Source: an uncultured Kushneria sp.
Lineage (GTDB): Bacteria; Pseudomonadota; Gammaproteobacteria; Pseudomonadales; Halomonadaceae
DNA length: 64,000 bases
NCBI RefSeq assembly: GCF_947497025.1
Contig: NZ_CANMFC010000007.1
Span: 62,001 to 126,000, forward strand
Direction: 5' to 3'
A program made the translations under genes and the position numbers. A model generated the notes under the pieces. The model ran no database searches and was not told where the DNA came from. It worked only from the letters and a program-made list of their open reading frames with translations. Positions 48,125 through 56,707 of this stretch are shown here, piece after piece; position 1 is the first letter of the stretch; each line of letters begins with the position of its first letter.

Positions 48125-49030
48125 ATGAAAGCCATCAGTGATCTGCACTTTTTTCAGGTGCTGGCCCGGCATGAGTCGATGACGCAGGCCGCTCAGGCGC
48201 TGGGGTTGTCGCTGTCGGCCGTGAGCAAGCGCCTGGCCCAGCTGGAAAAGCGCCTGGGCGTTCAGTTGATGCGCCGGACCACGCGGCGTCTGGCCCTGAC
48301 CGGGGAGGGCGAGCACTATTTAAAGCGTGGTGCCTCTCTTTTGCAGGAACTTGATGAGCTGGAGGCGTCGCTGGGCGCCCAGCGTCATGCGCTTTCCGGG
48401 CAGCTGCGGGTCAATGCCACCTTTGGCTTCGGCCGTGCCCATGTGGCGCCCCTGATCGAGCAGTTCACCCGTGTTCATCCGGAGGTGGAGGTGCTGCTGG
48501 ATTTGAGTGACTACCCGCGTGACCTGCTGGCTCATGATCTGGATATCGGCATCATCGTGGGTCCGGCGCCGGATTCGCGGTTGCGTGCCAGGCGTCTGCT
48601 GGCCAGTCGCCGTATTGCCTGTGCCTCATCGGACTATCTCGAGCGCGCCGGCTGGCCGACCACCCCGGAGGCGCTGGCCGCTCACAACTGCCTGGTGGTG
48701 CGTGAGCGCGAGGCCGGCTTCGATGACTGGCGCTTCATGAAAGATGGGCAGGAACATCGCGTGCGCGTCGGCGGCACGATGAGCAGTAACGATGGGGAGA
48801 GCGTGACACGCTGGGCCATGGCCGGCCACGGCATCATCTATCGTTCCTGGTGGCAGGTACAAAAGCCGCTGGCGCAGGGCACGCTTAAAAGGCTTCTGCC
48901 CGATTTTGAAACGCCGCGTATGGATTTCATGGTGGTGCATCGCCAGCAGCGCTTTGTTCCGGAACGGATTGCCCGGTTCATTGATGCCATGACAACGGGG
49001 CTCGCCGAACGGCTGCCGCCGCTGCCCTGA
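48125..49030 (+). CDS. LysR-family regulator (DmlR-like)
   Basis: A 301-residue LysR protein: HTH MTQAAQALGLSLSAVSKRLAQLEKRLGVQLMRRTTR (split over residues 19-55), hinge, and effector domain with the GQLRVNATFGFGRAHVAPLI start and DLDIGIIVGPAPDS. The domain style is that of DmlR/TtuA-type regulators. It faces the tartrate/D-malate dehydrogenase and dehalogenase-like genes, so it probably controls them in response to a hydroxy or halo acid. Confidence 0.85.
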   Translation: MKAISDLHFFQVLARHESMTQAAQALGLSLSAVSKRLAQLEKRLGVQLMRRTTRRLALTGEGEHYLKRGASLLQELDELEASLGAQRHALSGQLRVNATFGFGRAHVAPLIEQFTRVHPEVEVLLDLSDYPRDLLAHDLDIGIIVGPAPDSRLRARRLLASRRIACASSDYLERAGWPTTPEALAAHNCLVVREREAGFDDWRFMKDGQEHRVRVGGTMSSNDGESVTRWAMAGHGIIYRSWWQVQKPLAQGTLKRLLPDFETPRMDFMVVHRQQRFVPERIARFIDAMTTGLAERLPPLP

Positions 49031-49086
49031 CATCAGACCGGGCAGAAATGCGGGCACCTGCCGGAGGAGCCTGGACAGCCAAAGGA

Positions 49087-49527
49087 TCAGCTGTTCAGAC
49101 GCTCCATTTCACTGCGGTATTCCCGACCCAGACGCGCTTTCTCATCGTCTTCAAACTTTTGTCCGGCCGAGATGAAAAACTGCTGCTCTTCATCTTCAAA
49201 GTGATGCAGCGCCATATCCTGAAGCTTTTTGGCGTAGCCAAGCCAGGCCGGCGAGCTGAAGTCGGTGCTCTCCATTTGCTCGATGACTTCGTCCATTTCA
49301 TGGTGCTCGGCGATGCCATGGCGGGATTTTCCGACTCCGTTGTCATACTCCATCAGCGGGCTGTAGAAGTAGCGCTCTTCCGCGGTCTCATGGGTCTGCA
49401 GGGCTTTCTTGACGCGTTGAAAAAGCTCCTCGCGGCCGTCGCTGTCACCATGGGTCTTGACCAGCAGGTCCAGCAGCGTGCGCTGAGTATCGTGGTCCTT
49501 GCGGATCTCTTCAAAAATGGTGCTCAT
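49087..49527 (-). CDS. Hemerythrin HHE domain protein
   Basis: A 146-residue four-helix protein. Start at 49527 (MSTIFEEIRKDHDTQRTLL) with AAGGAG nine bases upstream. Diiron-type ligands appear as DHDTQR, THETAEERYFYSP, GIAEHHEMDEVIEQM and HHFEDEEQQFF, the pattern of bacterial HHE proteins associated with oxygen, NO or iron handling. Stand-alone gene; no regulator or partner is adjacent. Confidence 0.88.
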   Translation of the reverse strand: MSTIFEEIRKDHDTQRTLLDLLVKTHGDSDGREELFQRVKKALQTHETAEERYFYSPLMEYDNGVGKSRHGIAEHHEMDEVIEQMESTDFSSPAWLGYAKKLQDMALHHFEDEEQQFFISAGQKFEDDEKARLGREYRSEMERLNS

Positions 49528-49819
49528 GGGGCGTACTCCTTCATCTTTCGGACAGCTTGTCAGGGTTGGGTCCAGGGTCAGGGGCACGGCCGTCAGGTGG
49601 CCGGGCATCCTGTTTTATAGTGTCATGGATCAACATATCGTGATGCCGCCCGCAGTGTAGTTCTCGTCACGCCGGAATGCCCAGCACCATACAGCTCTGT
49701 TAGACTCCGTCGGCTATAATGCGCGCATGGTGTCGAGGTTCTCGACACGTTTGTGCAATCAGGTTTATCAGGTGCAGCCGTCGGATCCATTTTTGCAGGC
49801 CAGCACCAGGAGGAATGGC

Positions 49820-51289
49820 TTGAACATTTTGATGTTCACCAACACCTATAGTCCCATCGTGGGAGGTGTCAGCGAATCCGTGCAGCGATTCGTTGAATGT
49901 TTCAGAACGTCCGGTCACCGGGTTCTGGTCGTGGCGCCCACGCTCAACGGCCAGCCCGATACGGAAACCGATGTTATCCGTGTACCCGCCATGCAGCGTT
50001 TCAACGGCAGCGATTTTTCCCTGCCGGTCACGATCCCCGGCTCGCTGGATGACGCCATTCGGGACTTTGCGCCTGATATCGTGCACTCCAATCATCCCTT
50101 TCTGCTGGGGGACACGGCGGTACGCGTCGCCCAGGGGCGCGGTCTGCCGCTGGTGTTTACCCATCACACGCTCTATGAACATTACACTCACTATGTCCCG
50201 GGTAATTCTCCGGTGATGCAGCGCTTTGCGCTGGCGCTGTCCAATGGCTACAGCGAACTCTGCGATACCGTGATTGCGCCCAGTGAAAGCATTCGCACCA
50301 TACTGCGTGAGCGTGGCGTTCAGACCCCGCTGGAAGTGGTGCCCAGCGGGGTGGATATCGAACGATTTGCCCAGGGCGATCGTCAGCGCTGGCGCACGCA
50401 TTTTGGCATCGAGGAGCATGCTCACGTGGTGGGCCATGTGGGGCGACTGGCGCAGGAGAAAAATCTGCCGTTTCTCACGCGCAGCGTCTGTCGGGCATTA
50501 TGCGATCACCCCGACATGCACTTTCTGGTGGTCGGAGATGGCGAGGAGCGCGACGCCATTTTGACCCGGGCGCATCAGATGGGTGTGGGGGAGCGGGTTC
50601 ACCTGACCGGCGTGCTCAAGGAGCAGTCGCTCATTGATGCCTATCACGCCATGGACAGTTTTGCCTTTGCTTCTTTCAGCGAAACCCAGGGCATGGTGGT
50701 GGTCGAGGCGATGGCCGCCGGGCTGCCGGTGGTGGCGCTTGATGCCACGGGCGTGCGCGAGGTGCTTTCCCATGAACGTAACGGCCTGCTGCTGCCGGAG
50801 CAGGATGAGCTGGCGTTTGCCCGGGCACTTGGAAGCCTTTCGGACCCGAAGCGCTGTCAAGGCCTGCGCCAGGGCGCACTTGATACGGCAACAAGTTTTG
50901 ATACCTGCAGGTGCGCCGATCAATGCCTGGCGGTCTATCAGGGGCTGCTGGCGGCCCATAAGACTCAAAAGGCGTCATCGGGCAGTGACAAGACGACCTG
51001 GGACCAGGCGCGGGCGCGACTGGAAGCAGAATGGAACCTGCTGTGCCACCGCGGCACGGTGCTACGCCGCGTTTTCGGTGGCTCGAAACGGGTGGCGCCG
51101 CGCATGCGTCCGGTACCGCCCACCGGACAAAGAGTGCCACTGGTGGAGGGCAGTCTGACGCCGATGGTGCAGGGACACCACCCTCAAACCGGTGGCAGCA
51201 TCTCGGTGACTCCGGGAGAGGTGACCCTGATGCAGCTTCGGGATGATCTTGAAAGTAACGTCTCGTCCTCCAGCGGCGAGAAGTCCTGA
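49820..51289 (+). CDS. Glycosyltransferase family 4 protein
   Basis: A GT-B fold sugar transferase of about 489 residues. The preferred start is TTG 49820 (NILMFTNTYSPIVGGV), preceded by AGGAGGA five bases away; an upstream ATG at 49727 has no ribosome site. GT4 features: FTNTYSPIVGGVSESV, PSGVDIERFAQ, VGRLAQEKNLPFL, FLVVGDGEERD and the nucleotide-sugar site FSETQGMVVVEAMAAGLPVVA. It resembles diacylglycerol or lipid glucosyltransferases. The last 110 residues (from about 380) are a polar tail outside the fold. Confidence 0.87.
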   Translation: MNILMFTNTYSPIVGGVSESVQRFVECFRTSGHRVLVVAPTLNGQPDTETDVIRVPAMQRFNGSDFSLPVTIPGSLDDAIRDFAPDIVHSNHPFLLGDTAVRVAQGRGLPLVFTHHTLYEHYTHYVPGNSPVMQRFALALSNGYSELCDTVIAPSESIRTILRERGVQTPLEVVPSGVDIERFAQGDRQRWRTHFGIEEHAHVVGHVGRLAQEKNLPFLTRSVCRALCDHPDMHFLVVGDGEERDAILTRAHQMGVGERVHLTGVLKEQSLIDAYHAMDSFAFASFSETQGMVVVEAMAAGLPVVALDATGVREVLSHERNGLLLPEQDELAFARALGSLSDPKRCQGLRQGALDTATSFDTCRCADQCLAVYQGLLAAHKTQKASSGSDKTTWDQARARLEAEWNLLCHRGTVLRRVFGGSKRVAPRMRPVPPTGQRVPLVEGSLTPMVQGHHPQTGGSISVTPGEVTLMQLRDDLESNVSSSSGEKS

Positions 51290-51308
51290 CACCACAACGC
51301 CGGCAGTG

Positions 51309-51986
51309 TCAGGTCTGCTGTCGGCGTCGTGAGATCCATCGAAAGACAAGCCCCAGAACGATCACGCCGACCACCGCGGCGATCAACCAGATGAGGTCGT
51401 CGAGGCTGCGTGAGCGAATCAGCTCGCCCAGTCGACTGCCGGCGATCGTGACCGCCGCCAGCCCCGGTACGATGCCGATGACCGACCCGGTCATGTAGAT
51501 TCCATAGGGCATGCGACAGGCCCCTGCAATCATGTTGGTGAAGGTGAAGGGTGCCAGTGGCAGCAGGTTGAAAACGATCATGGTGCGAATGCCGTGGCGC
51601 GAGACGCTGTCCGCCAGGCGTTGAATACGATCACCGCCGTAGCGGGTCAGCAGTTCCCGCCCCAGAAGCCGACCCAGCAGCCAGGTTGCCGTGGAAGCGA
51701 CCATAGTGCCCGATAGCGCATAGAAAAGCCCCCACCAGGGGCCGAAGATCAACCCGGTAGCCCCGACCAGAATCGTCAGCGGGAACATGATCAGACTGCC
51801 AATCATATAGGTCAGCATCAGCGCTGGCGGCGCCCACCAGGACTCGCGCAGACTCATGGTTTCGCCCAGCCACTGCTCGAGCTTTTCGGGCGTAATGGCA
51901 TCACCCATGGCGAGCCACTGCCAGAAACCGCCCATCGCTACCATGAGCACAATCACAATAATGACAAGCCACACACGCCTGTTCAT
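51309..51986 (-). CDS. VTT-domain (TVP38/TMEM64-type) membrane protein
   Basis: A 225-residue polytopic membrane protein starting MNRRVWLVIIVIVLMVAMGG. The VTT/SNARE-associated region is plain: SLIMFPLTILVGATGLIFGPWWGLFYALSGTMVASTATWLLGRLLG, split over about 62-107, then NLLPLAPFTFTNMIAGACRMPYGIYM and a basic C-terminus. Such proteins (DedA superfamily, some acting as lipid scramblases) are of uncertain function. It converges with the lipid-type glycosyltransferase gene, a possible but unproven link. Confidence 0.87.
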   Translation of the reverse strand: MNRRVWLVIIVIVLMVAMGGFWQWLAMGDAITPEKLEQWLGETMSLRESWWAPPALMLTYMIGSLIMFPLTILVGATGLIFGPWWGLFYALSGTMVASTATWLLGRLLGRELLTRYGGDRIQRLADSVSRHGIRTMIVFNLLPLAPFTFTNMIAGACRMPYGIYMTGSVIGIVPGLAAVTIAGSRLGELIRSRSLDDLIWLIAAVVGVIVLGLVFRWISRRRQQT

Positions 51987-52193
51987 GACAACGCCGTCCG
52001 CAGCCAGATTAAGGGCCACGAGTCTAGTCAGACCGTGCCAGGGCATCAACCGATGCCGTCATCATAATGTCAGTTCGTTGTCATGGATCAGCCGCCCAAT
52101 GGCACAATCGGCACAGTCGCTGGCGCCAGCAGCGCACTGTTACCATGGATGGCGACCACGATCAGAAATACTGATCGGTTGATGGAGAGCATT

Positions 52194-53105
52194 GTGACCC
52201 GTCTACCTCCGCTGGCCTGGATGCAGGCCTTTGAAGCCTCGGCCCGCCATTTGAGCTTTACTGCGGCCGGTGCAGAGCTTGGTGTATCGCAATCGGCGAT
52301 CAGCCAGCGTATTCGACTGCTTGAGGATCGCCTGGGCCAGGCCCTTTTCATACGTCATTCGCAGAGTATTTCGCTGACCGATGCGGCCCGGGCGTGGCTG
52401 CCCGGTCTGCAGGAAGGATTCTCGCAACTGTCCATGGGGACGGCAGAAGTCTTCGGGCCGGCCAGCAATACGCCCGTGATTTTGCGGGCCACTCCCGGCG
52501 TTCAGCAGTACTGGCTGGCGCCGCGGCTGGGCGCCTTTCACCGTCAGCACCCGGATGTCGAGCTGCGTGTGGTGACGGCCGTATGGTCACAGCAGTTTGG
52601 CACCGGCGATGCCGATATCGAGATCCGATACGGTCAGGGAAACTGGCAGGATGTTCAGATGCAGTCGCTGGGACATGAGGTAATGACGCCAATCTGTGCA
52701 CCGCAGGTGGCAGAAAAGCTTGCCACACCGAAGGACCTGGCAGAGCAGACCCTGTTGCATGCCACCGGGTTTTCCGCAGGCTGGGCCGGCTGGCTTGAGG
52801 CCGCAGGCGTTGCGCATCTGGCCTCTCACGCCCGTCGACTGGTGTGTGATACGCAGATCATGACGTTACGTCTGGCCGCCTGTGGCTGCGGTGTGGCGCT
52901 GGCGCATCGTCGTCTGCTCGAAGGGCATGACCCTACCCTGGTTATCCCCTTTGAAATTACCCTGCCCACTCGGGAGGGGTTCTGGCTGGTACGTCCGCAG
53001 GGGCGCACGCTGCACAAAAACGCCGGACTTTTATGGCAGTGGCTGGCCCGGCAGGAGCAGAGCCAGCATGACGCCTGCTCAACGGAGGCTAACGACCGAC
53101 GCTGA
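52194..53105 (+). CDS. LysR-family regulator (GcvA-like)
   Basis: A 303-residue LysR protein. I choose GTG 52194 (TRLPPLAWMQAFEASARHLSFT) because GGAGAG lies just before it; an ATG at 52182 has no ribosome site. PPLAWMQAFEASARHLSFTAAGAELGVSQSAISQ, cut over the first 40 residues, is typical for GcvA-like regulators of amino acid metabolism. It ends 17 bases inside the 3' end of the convergent ygiD gene. Its target is not clear; the VTT gene is divergent. Confidence 0.83.
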   Translation: MTRLPPLAWMQAFEASARHLSFTAAGAELGVSQSAISQRIRLLEDRLGQALFIRHSQSISLTDAARAWLPGLQEGFSQLSMGTAEVFGPASNTPVILRATPGVQQYWLAPRLGAFHRQHPDVELRVVTAVWSQQFGTGDADIEIRYGQGNWQDVQMQSLGHEVMTPICAPQVAEKLATPKDLAEQTLLHATGFSAGWAGWLEAAGVAHLASHARRLVCDTQIMTLRLAACGCGVALAHRRLLEGHDPTLVIPFEITLPTREGFWLVRPQGRTLHKNAGLLWQWLARQEQSQHDACSTEANDRR

Positions 53106-53922
53106 CCAGCGCGCGCGTCTGGCGCGGCATGGCAGCGGGAGCCTCGATGGGGGCGCGCTCGAACAGATAGGCATCCATCGCCAGGGCCTGATGCGAGACG
53201 ACGGCATTGAAGCGCTGCGGCGCGCGGGTATCGCCGGCACCCAGCGCCACGAACAGGGGCAGCAGATGCTCATCGGTAGGATGCGCACGTACCGCTTCCG
53301 GTGCCTGTTGGCGATAGTTCAGCAGCGCTGCGTCATCGCGCAGGGCCAATTGCTGACCGACCCAGGTTTGGAAGGCATCCACATAGGCAGAGACGTCATC
53401 ACGATCACCACGGGTATCTCCCAGGTTATGGGTGATACTGCCCGAGCAGATCAGAAGCGTATCGTCATCGAGTGCCTGCGCCAGCTGACGGCCCAGATAG
53501 TAATGCCAGTCAGTATCATGGCGGGCGCTGATGGAGATGCCTACCACAGGGATGTCCGCCTCGGGATAAAGATGGCGCAGCGGTACCCATATGCCGTGAT
53601 CCAGGCCCCGCTTGGGGTCGACCCAGGACTGCAGGCCGGCAGCGCTCAGCCGACAGGCGACATGACGTGCCAGTCGGGGCTCGCCCGGGGCGGGGTATTG
53701 AAGACCATGCAAGAGCGCCGGGAAACCATGAAAATCATGCATCGTGGTCGGTGTCTGGCTGCCCGTCAGGCGGGTTGGAAAGCTCGACCAGTGTGCCGAG
53801 GCTACCATAATGCGTGACGGACGCTTGAGCTGGCCGGCCAGTGCCTGCCAGGCGTTGGCGCTTTTGCTCTGATCCAGAGCTTCCATGGGCGAGCCGTGAG
53901 AAATGAACAGAACCTGTGCCAT
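53089..53922 (-). CDS. ygiD: DODA-type extradiol dioxygenase family (YgiD)
   Basis: A 277-residue member of the class III extradiol ring-cleavage family, homologous to E. coli YgiD (4,5-DOPA dioxygenase). Active-site residues are in FISHGSPMEAL, SAHWSSFPTRLTG, GLDHGIWVPLRHLYP, SGSITHNLGD and PTDEHLLPLFVALGAG. It lies 25 bases after doxX in the same direction and a LysR gene is divergent to doxX, a frequent arrangement in catechol/quinone or electrophile responses. Confidence 0.9.
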   Translation of the reverse strand: MAQVLFISHGSPMEALDQSKSANAWQALAGQLKRPSRIMVASAHWSSFPTRLTGSQTPTTMHDFHGFPALLHGLQYPAPGEPRLARHVACRLSAAGLQSWVDPKRGLDHGIWVPLRHLYPEADIPVVGISISARHDTDWHYYLGRQLAQALDDDTLLICSGSITHNLGDTRGDRDDVSAYVDAFQTWVGQQLALRDDAALLNYRQQAPEAVRAHPTDEHLLPLFVALGAGDTRAPQRFNAVVSHQALAMDAYLFERAPIEAPAAMPRQTRALVSVGR

Positions 53923-53947
53923 GTCATGAACTCCAGTAATCGAAGAG

Positions 53948-54385
53948 TCAGCGCTGTCCGACGAGGCGGAAAACGGTTAGTTTGCCACCGTCGAGAAAGC
54001 TCAGGGCCAGTGCTGTGACGGCGAGAAATGCCGGATATTCCCAGCCGCCGCCGGAGGCAGTAAACATCCAGCCGTTGGCGAGATGCGGCATGCTGGCACC
54101 GGCCAGCTCAACAGCCAGAATCAGTGCGACCCAGCGCACGCGAACGCCCAGAATCAACAACGCCCCACCCACCAGCTCCAGGCCGGTAATGGGCCACGCG
54201 ACCCAGGCCGGTAGCCCGATCGAGGCGAAAAATGCGCCGGTGCCTGCCAGCGTCCAGACCAGCAGCTTGGTCAGGCCGTGAGCAATGAACATGGTGCCCA
54301 GCGCCAGACGCAGCAGCAGGGCGGCAATATCGTGACCCGCGATGTTAGTGTCGGCAGAAGCGGCGGCATTATAGGTTGTTTGCAT
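53948..54385 (-). CDS. DoxX family membrane protein
   Basis: A 145-residue four-helix protein with AALLLRLALGTMFIAHGLTKL, FASIGLPAWVAWPITGLELVGGALLILG and WEYPAFLAVTALALSFL, the standard DoxX pattern. DoxX proteins are associated with quinone or thiol redox systems in membranes. It precedes ygiD in a short operon and faces a LysR gene across 103 bases. Confidence 0.9.
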   Translation of the reverse strand: MQTTYNAAASADTNIAGHDIAALLLRLALGTMFIAHGLTKLLVWTLAGTGAFFASIGLPAWVAWPITGLELVGGALLILGVRVRWVALILAVELAGASMPHLANGWMFTASGGGWEYPAFLAVTALALSFLDGGKLTVFRLVGQR

Positions 54386-54488
54386 GAAGGCATTTTCCGG
54401 GATGTTTGAATGCTCGCAGTTTGATGACTTCCTCGTTCAGGATAAACCTGCTAATCAGAGAGTATTGGTTTTCGATCTGGAAACAATC

Positions 54489-55385
54489 ATGGATACCGTC
54501 GCAGCACTCAAGGTTTTTATGGAGGTGGCACAGCAGGGGGCCTTTATCGGTGCCGCCGAACGGCTGTCGATGTCACGCTCCTCGGTCAGCAAGCATGTTG
54601 CCTTTCTGGAACAGCGCTTCGGGGCGCGGTTGATCAATCGCACCACACGGCGTTTGAGCCTGACGGAGGCCGGGCGGGAAGTTCTCACCCGGGGGGAGGC
54701 GATTGTGCGCGAACTGGCAACGCTTGAAGGTGCGCTGCACGATGATCAGGTCCTGCTGGATGGCCGGCTTCGCATCAGCGCCCCTCATGCCTTTGGCACG
54801 CTTTATCTGGGGCCCATTCTGGCCGATTACCGACAGGCATATCCTTCCGTGACGCTGGAACTGGTCCTCAGTGACCGTCAGGTGGATCTGGTTGAGGAGG
54901 GCTTTGACATGGCACTTCGTATCGGGTCGCTGGAAGATTCGACCCTGATCGCGCGTCGCATCGGCGATATCGGCATCACACTGTGTGCTTCTCCCGACTA
55001 TCTGGCACGAGCGGGCACGCCACAGCATCCCTGGGAGCTGTCATCGCATCAGGGGCTTCACTATCGCTATGCCCGTCACGGCCAGCGCTGGCATTTTACG
55101 CGCGGCGCCAACCACCACAGCGGCACGACCCAGGCCGGAGTCACTGCCAACAGCGGTGAAGTACTGCGCGACATGGCCATCGCCGGCATGGGCATCACGC
55201 TCCAGCCCGACTTTCTGCTCAATGAGGCACTGGCCAGTGGAAAGCTGGTACGCGTTCTGCCGGAGTATGATCATGATGTGCTGGGGCTTTACTGCGTGTA
55301 TGCCCATCGGGATCAGGTGACGCCCAGGCTTCGCAGTCTGCTGGATCATCTGCGCGAATGGTTTGAGCGCTACCCGCTGTCCTGA
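54489..55385 (+). CDS. LysR-family regulator, likely controlling doxX-ygiD
   Basis: A 298-residue LysR protein beginning MDTVAALKVFMEVAQQGAFIG (54489), with HTH AAERLSMSRSSVSKHVAFLEQRFG and the effector domain LDGRLRISAPHAFGTLYLGP. The frame reaches back to 54384 but those codons overlap the doxX start region and do not look like the family. The sequence type is close to the YhjC/AaeR-like group that responds to aromatics. Divergent placement suggests control of doxX-ygiD. Confidence 0.85.
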   Translation: MDTVAALKVFMEVAQQGAFIGAAERLSMSRSSVSKHVAFLEQRFGARLINRTTRRLSLTEAGREVLTRGEAIVRELATLEGALHDDQVLLDGRLRISAPHAFGTLYLGPILADYRQAYPSVTLELVLSDRQVDLVEEGFDMALRIGSLEDSTLIARRIGDIGITLCASPDYLARAGTPQHPWELSSHQGLHYRYARHGQRWHFTRGANHHSGTTQAGVTANSGEVLRDMAIAGMGITLQPDFLLNEALASGKLVRVLPEYDHDVLGLYCVYAHRDQVTPRLRSLLDHLREWFERYPLS

Positions 55386-55413
55386 ACGCCGTGCGGTCAT
55401 GGAAGGAGAGTGG

Positions 55414-56232
55414 CTATCGCTCGGGCCTCGGGGTGCAGAAGACAGGGTCCAGGCGTTGATGGCGTTCAAGCGGATCCTGATTGAAATAGCGCACCAGCAG
55501 GGCATAAAGGTCGGGCCAGACGCCTTCAAGCAGATCGGGAGCGCTGAAAAAGTACTCGCAGCACACGGCAAAAAACTCGCCTGGATGCGTGGCCGCATAG
55601 TCATCGATCGCCGGTACTTCGCCGCGCTCAAGGGTGTTCTGAAGGGCATCCCAGGCCCGCATGAAGGTGTCGTACCACTCTTTTGCACTGATGTGGGCCG
55701 GCAGGGCGGGCTGGCCATCAACGGCCATGTTGCCGGTCATGTCGAGCTTGTGGGCAAATTCGTGAATGATGACGTTGAAGCCATCCCACTCTCCCGAGCG
55801 TCCGATATCCTCCAGTGACAGCACGACCGGCCCACCCCAGGAGGTTTCTCCGGCCCGCTCATCGTCAAATTCATGCATGACACCAAAGTCATCCATCTCC
55901 TGAACATGACGGCGAAAGGCACCGGGCACCACGATAATGTCGCGGGTGTCTCCAAGGGCGGCAAGTGCCTGCCGATCCGACCAGCCAAGCCCCATCAGCG
56001 CGATCTGTGACGCCATCTGCAGATGCGCTTCAAGCGACCATTCAACGCCTGCCGGCAGTGACAGACGCAGCTCGAACATCACCCGCCAGCTGCGCTCACC
56101 CAGCCGGGCCAGCAGCGGCTCTGGCAGACCGGCCAGCAGGGGCAGGCTCGATGGGACGTTGCGCCACGCCGCGTCGGGCAGCGGGTGATGCGCCTGCCAT
56201 CGCTGCCATTTCTGCTCTTGCCACCAGCCCAT
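55414..56232 (-). CDS. mtfA: Mlc titration factor A, zinc peptidase MtfA
   Basis: A 272-residue cytoplasmic M90 metallopeptidase. The zinc motif IHEFAHKLDM (HExxH) and the downstream Glu in HPGEFFAVCCEYFF are present, with GPVVLSLEDI and VPGAFRRHVQEMDD also typical. In E. coli MtfA binds and titrates the Mlc repressor of ptsG. No Mlc or PTS gene is near, so the target here is unknown. N-terminal WWQEQKWQRWQAHHPLPDAAW resembles other MtfA proteins. Confidence 0.92.
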   Translation of the reverse strand: MGWWQEQKWQRWQAHHPLPDAAWRNVPSSLPLLAGLPEPLLARLGERSWRVMFELRLSLPAGVEWSLEAHLQMASQIALMGLGWSDRQALAALGDTRDIIVVPGAFRRHVQEMDDFGVMHEFDDERAGETSWGGPVVLSLEDIGRSGEWDGFNVIIHEFAHKLDMTGNMAVDGQPALPAHISAKEWYDTFMRAWDALQNTLERGEVPAIDDYAATHPGEFFAVCCEYFFSAPDLLEGVWPDLYALLVRYFNQDPLERHQRLDPVFCTPRPER

Positions 56233-56335
56233 TATCCCCTCGTCGACAGGTCATTGATCCTTAAAGGATAGAAGAGGCACGCCCACCGGGCATGACAACC
56301 GCGGAGCGTATTGCGACGGGCAGGAAGGCGCCATG

Positions 56336-56360
56336 AAAAAGGCCTCCCACAGGGGAGGCC
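56336..56360 (-). terminator. Rho-independent terminator of the small lipoprotein gene
   Basis: On the minus strand GGCCTCCC-CTGT-GGGAGGCC is followed by five T (AAAAA at 56336-56340 on the plus strand), 33 bases after the stop. Confidence 0.85.
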
Positions 56361-56392
56361 CGAGACGCGATAGCGTATCCATCAGGCCGGCG

Positions 56393-56602
56393 TTAGTTGG
56401 GCGTCCAGCCTCGGCCCTTCATGCAGTCATCATAGGTCTGATCGTTGTCTGCCTTGTTTTCCATGACCTGGCAATCGGCCTGGTCGGAATGCAGCTGCTG
56501 AGAGGTACCGTCCGGCTTTTGCCAGTCAGGCCCGCCGGCACAGCCGCCAAGCCAGAGGGTGGTCAGGGCCAGGGTGGCACCGGTCATCAAAACTTTTTTC
56601 AT
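56393..56602 (-). CDS. Small lipoprotein
   Basis: A 69-residue precursor. AGGAGG with five bases of spacing favours ATG 56602 over the adjoining one at 56605. Signal MKKVLMTGATLALTTLWLGGC has its lipobox (LGGC) Cys at residue 21, followed by a short mature part with two cysteines (ADCQVMENKA, YDDCMKGRGW) that could form a disulfide. The C-terminal CMKGRGW pattern occurs in small Gammaproteobacterial lipoproteins of unknown function. Monocistronic, with its own terminator. Confidence 0.8.
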   Translation of the reverse strand: MKKVLMTGATLALTTLWLGGCAGGPDWQKPDGTSQQLHSDQADCQVMENKADNDQTYDDCMKGRGWTPN

Positions 56603-56707
56603 CATCGCCTCCTGCTGATAGGGGGATCAGCAGGCATGCCCGCCGATCCTTGGAAAAGTCTAGAACAATGACGTGTAAAGACAATGGTTGTTGTACAACC
56701 GTGCGTA

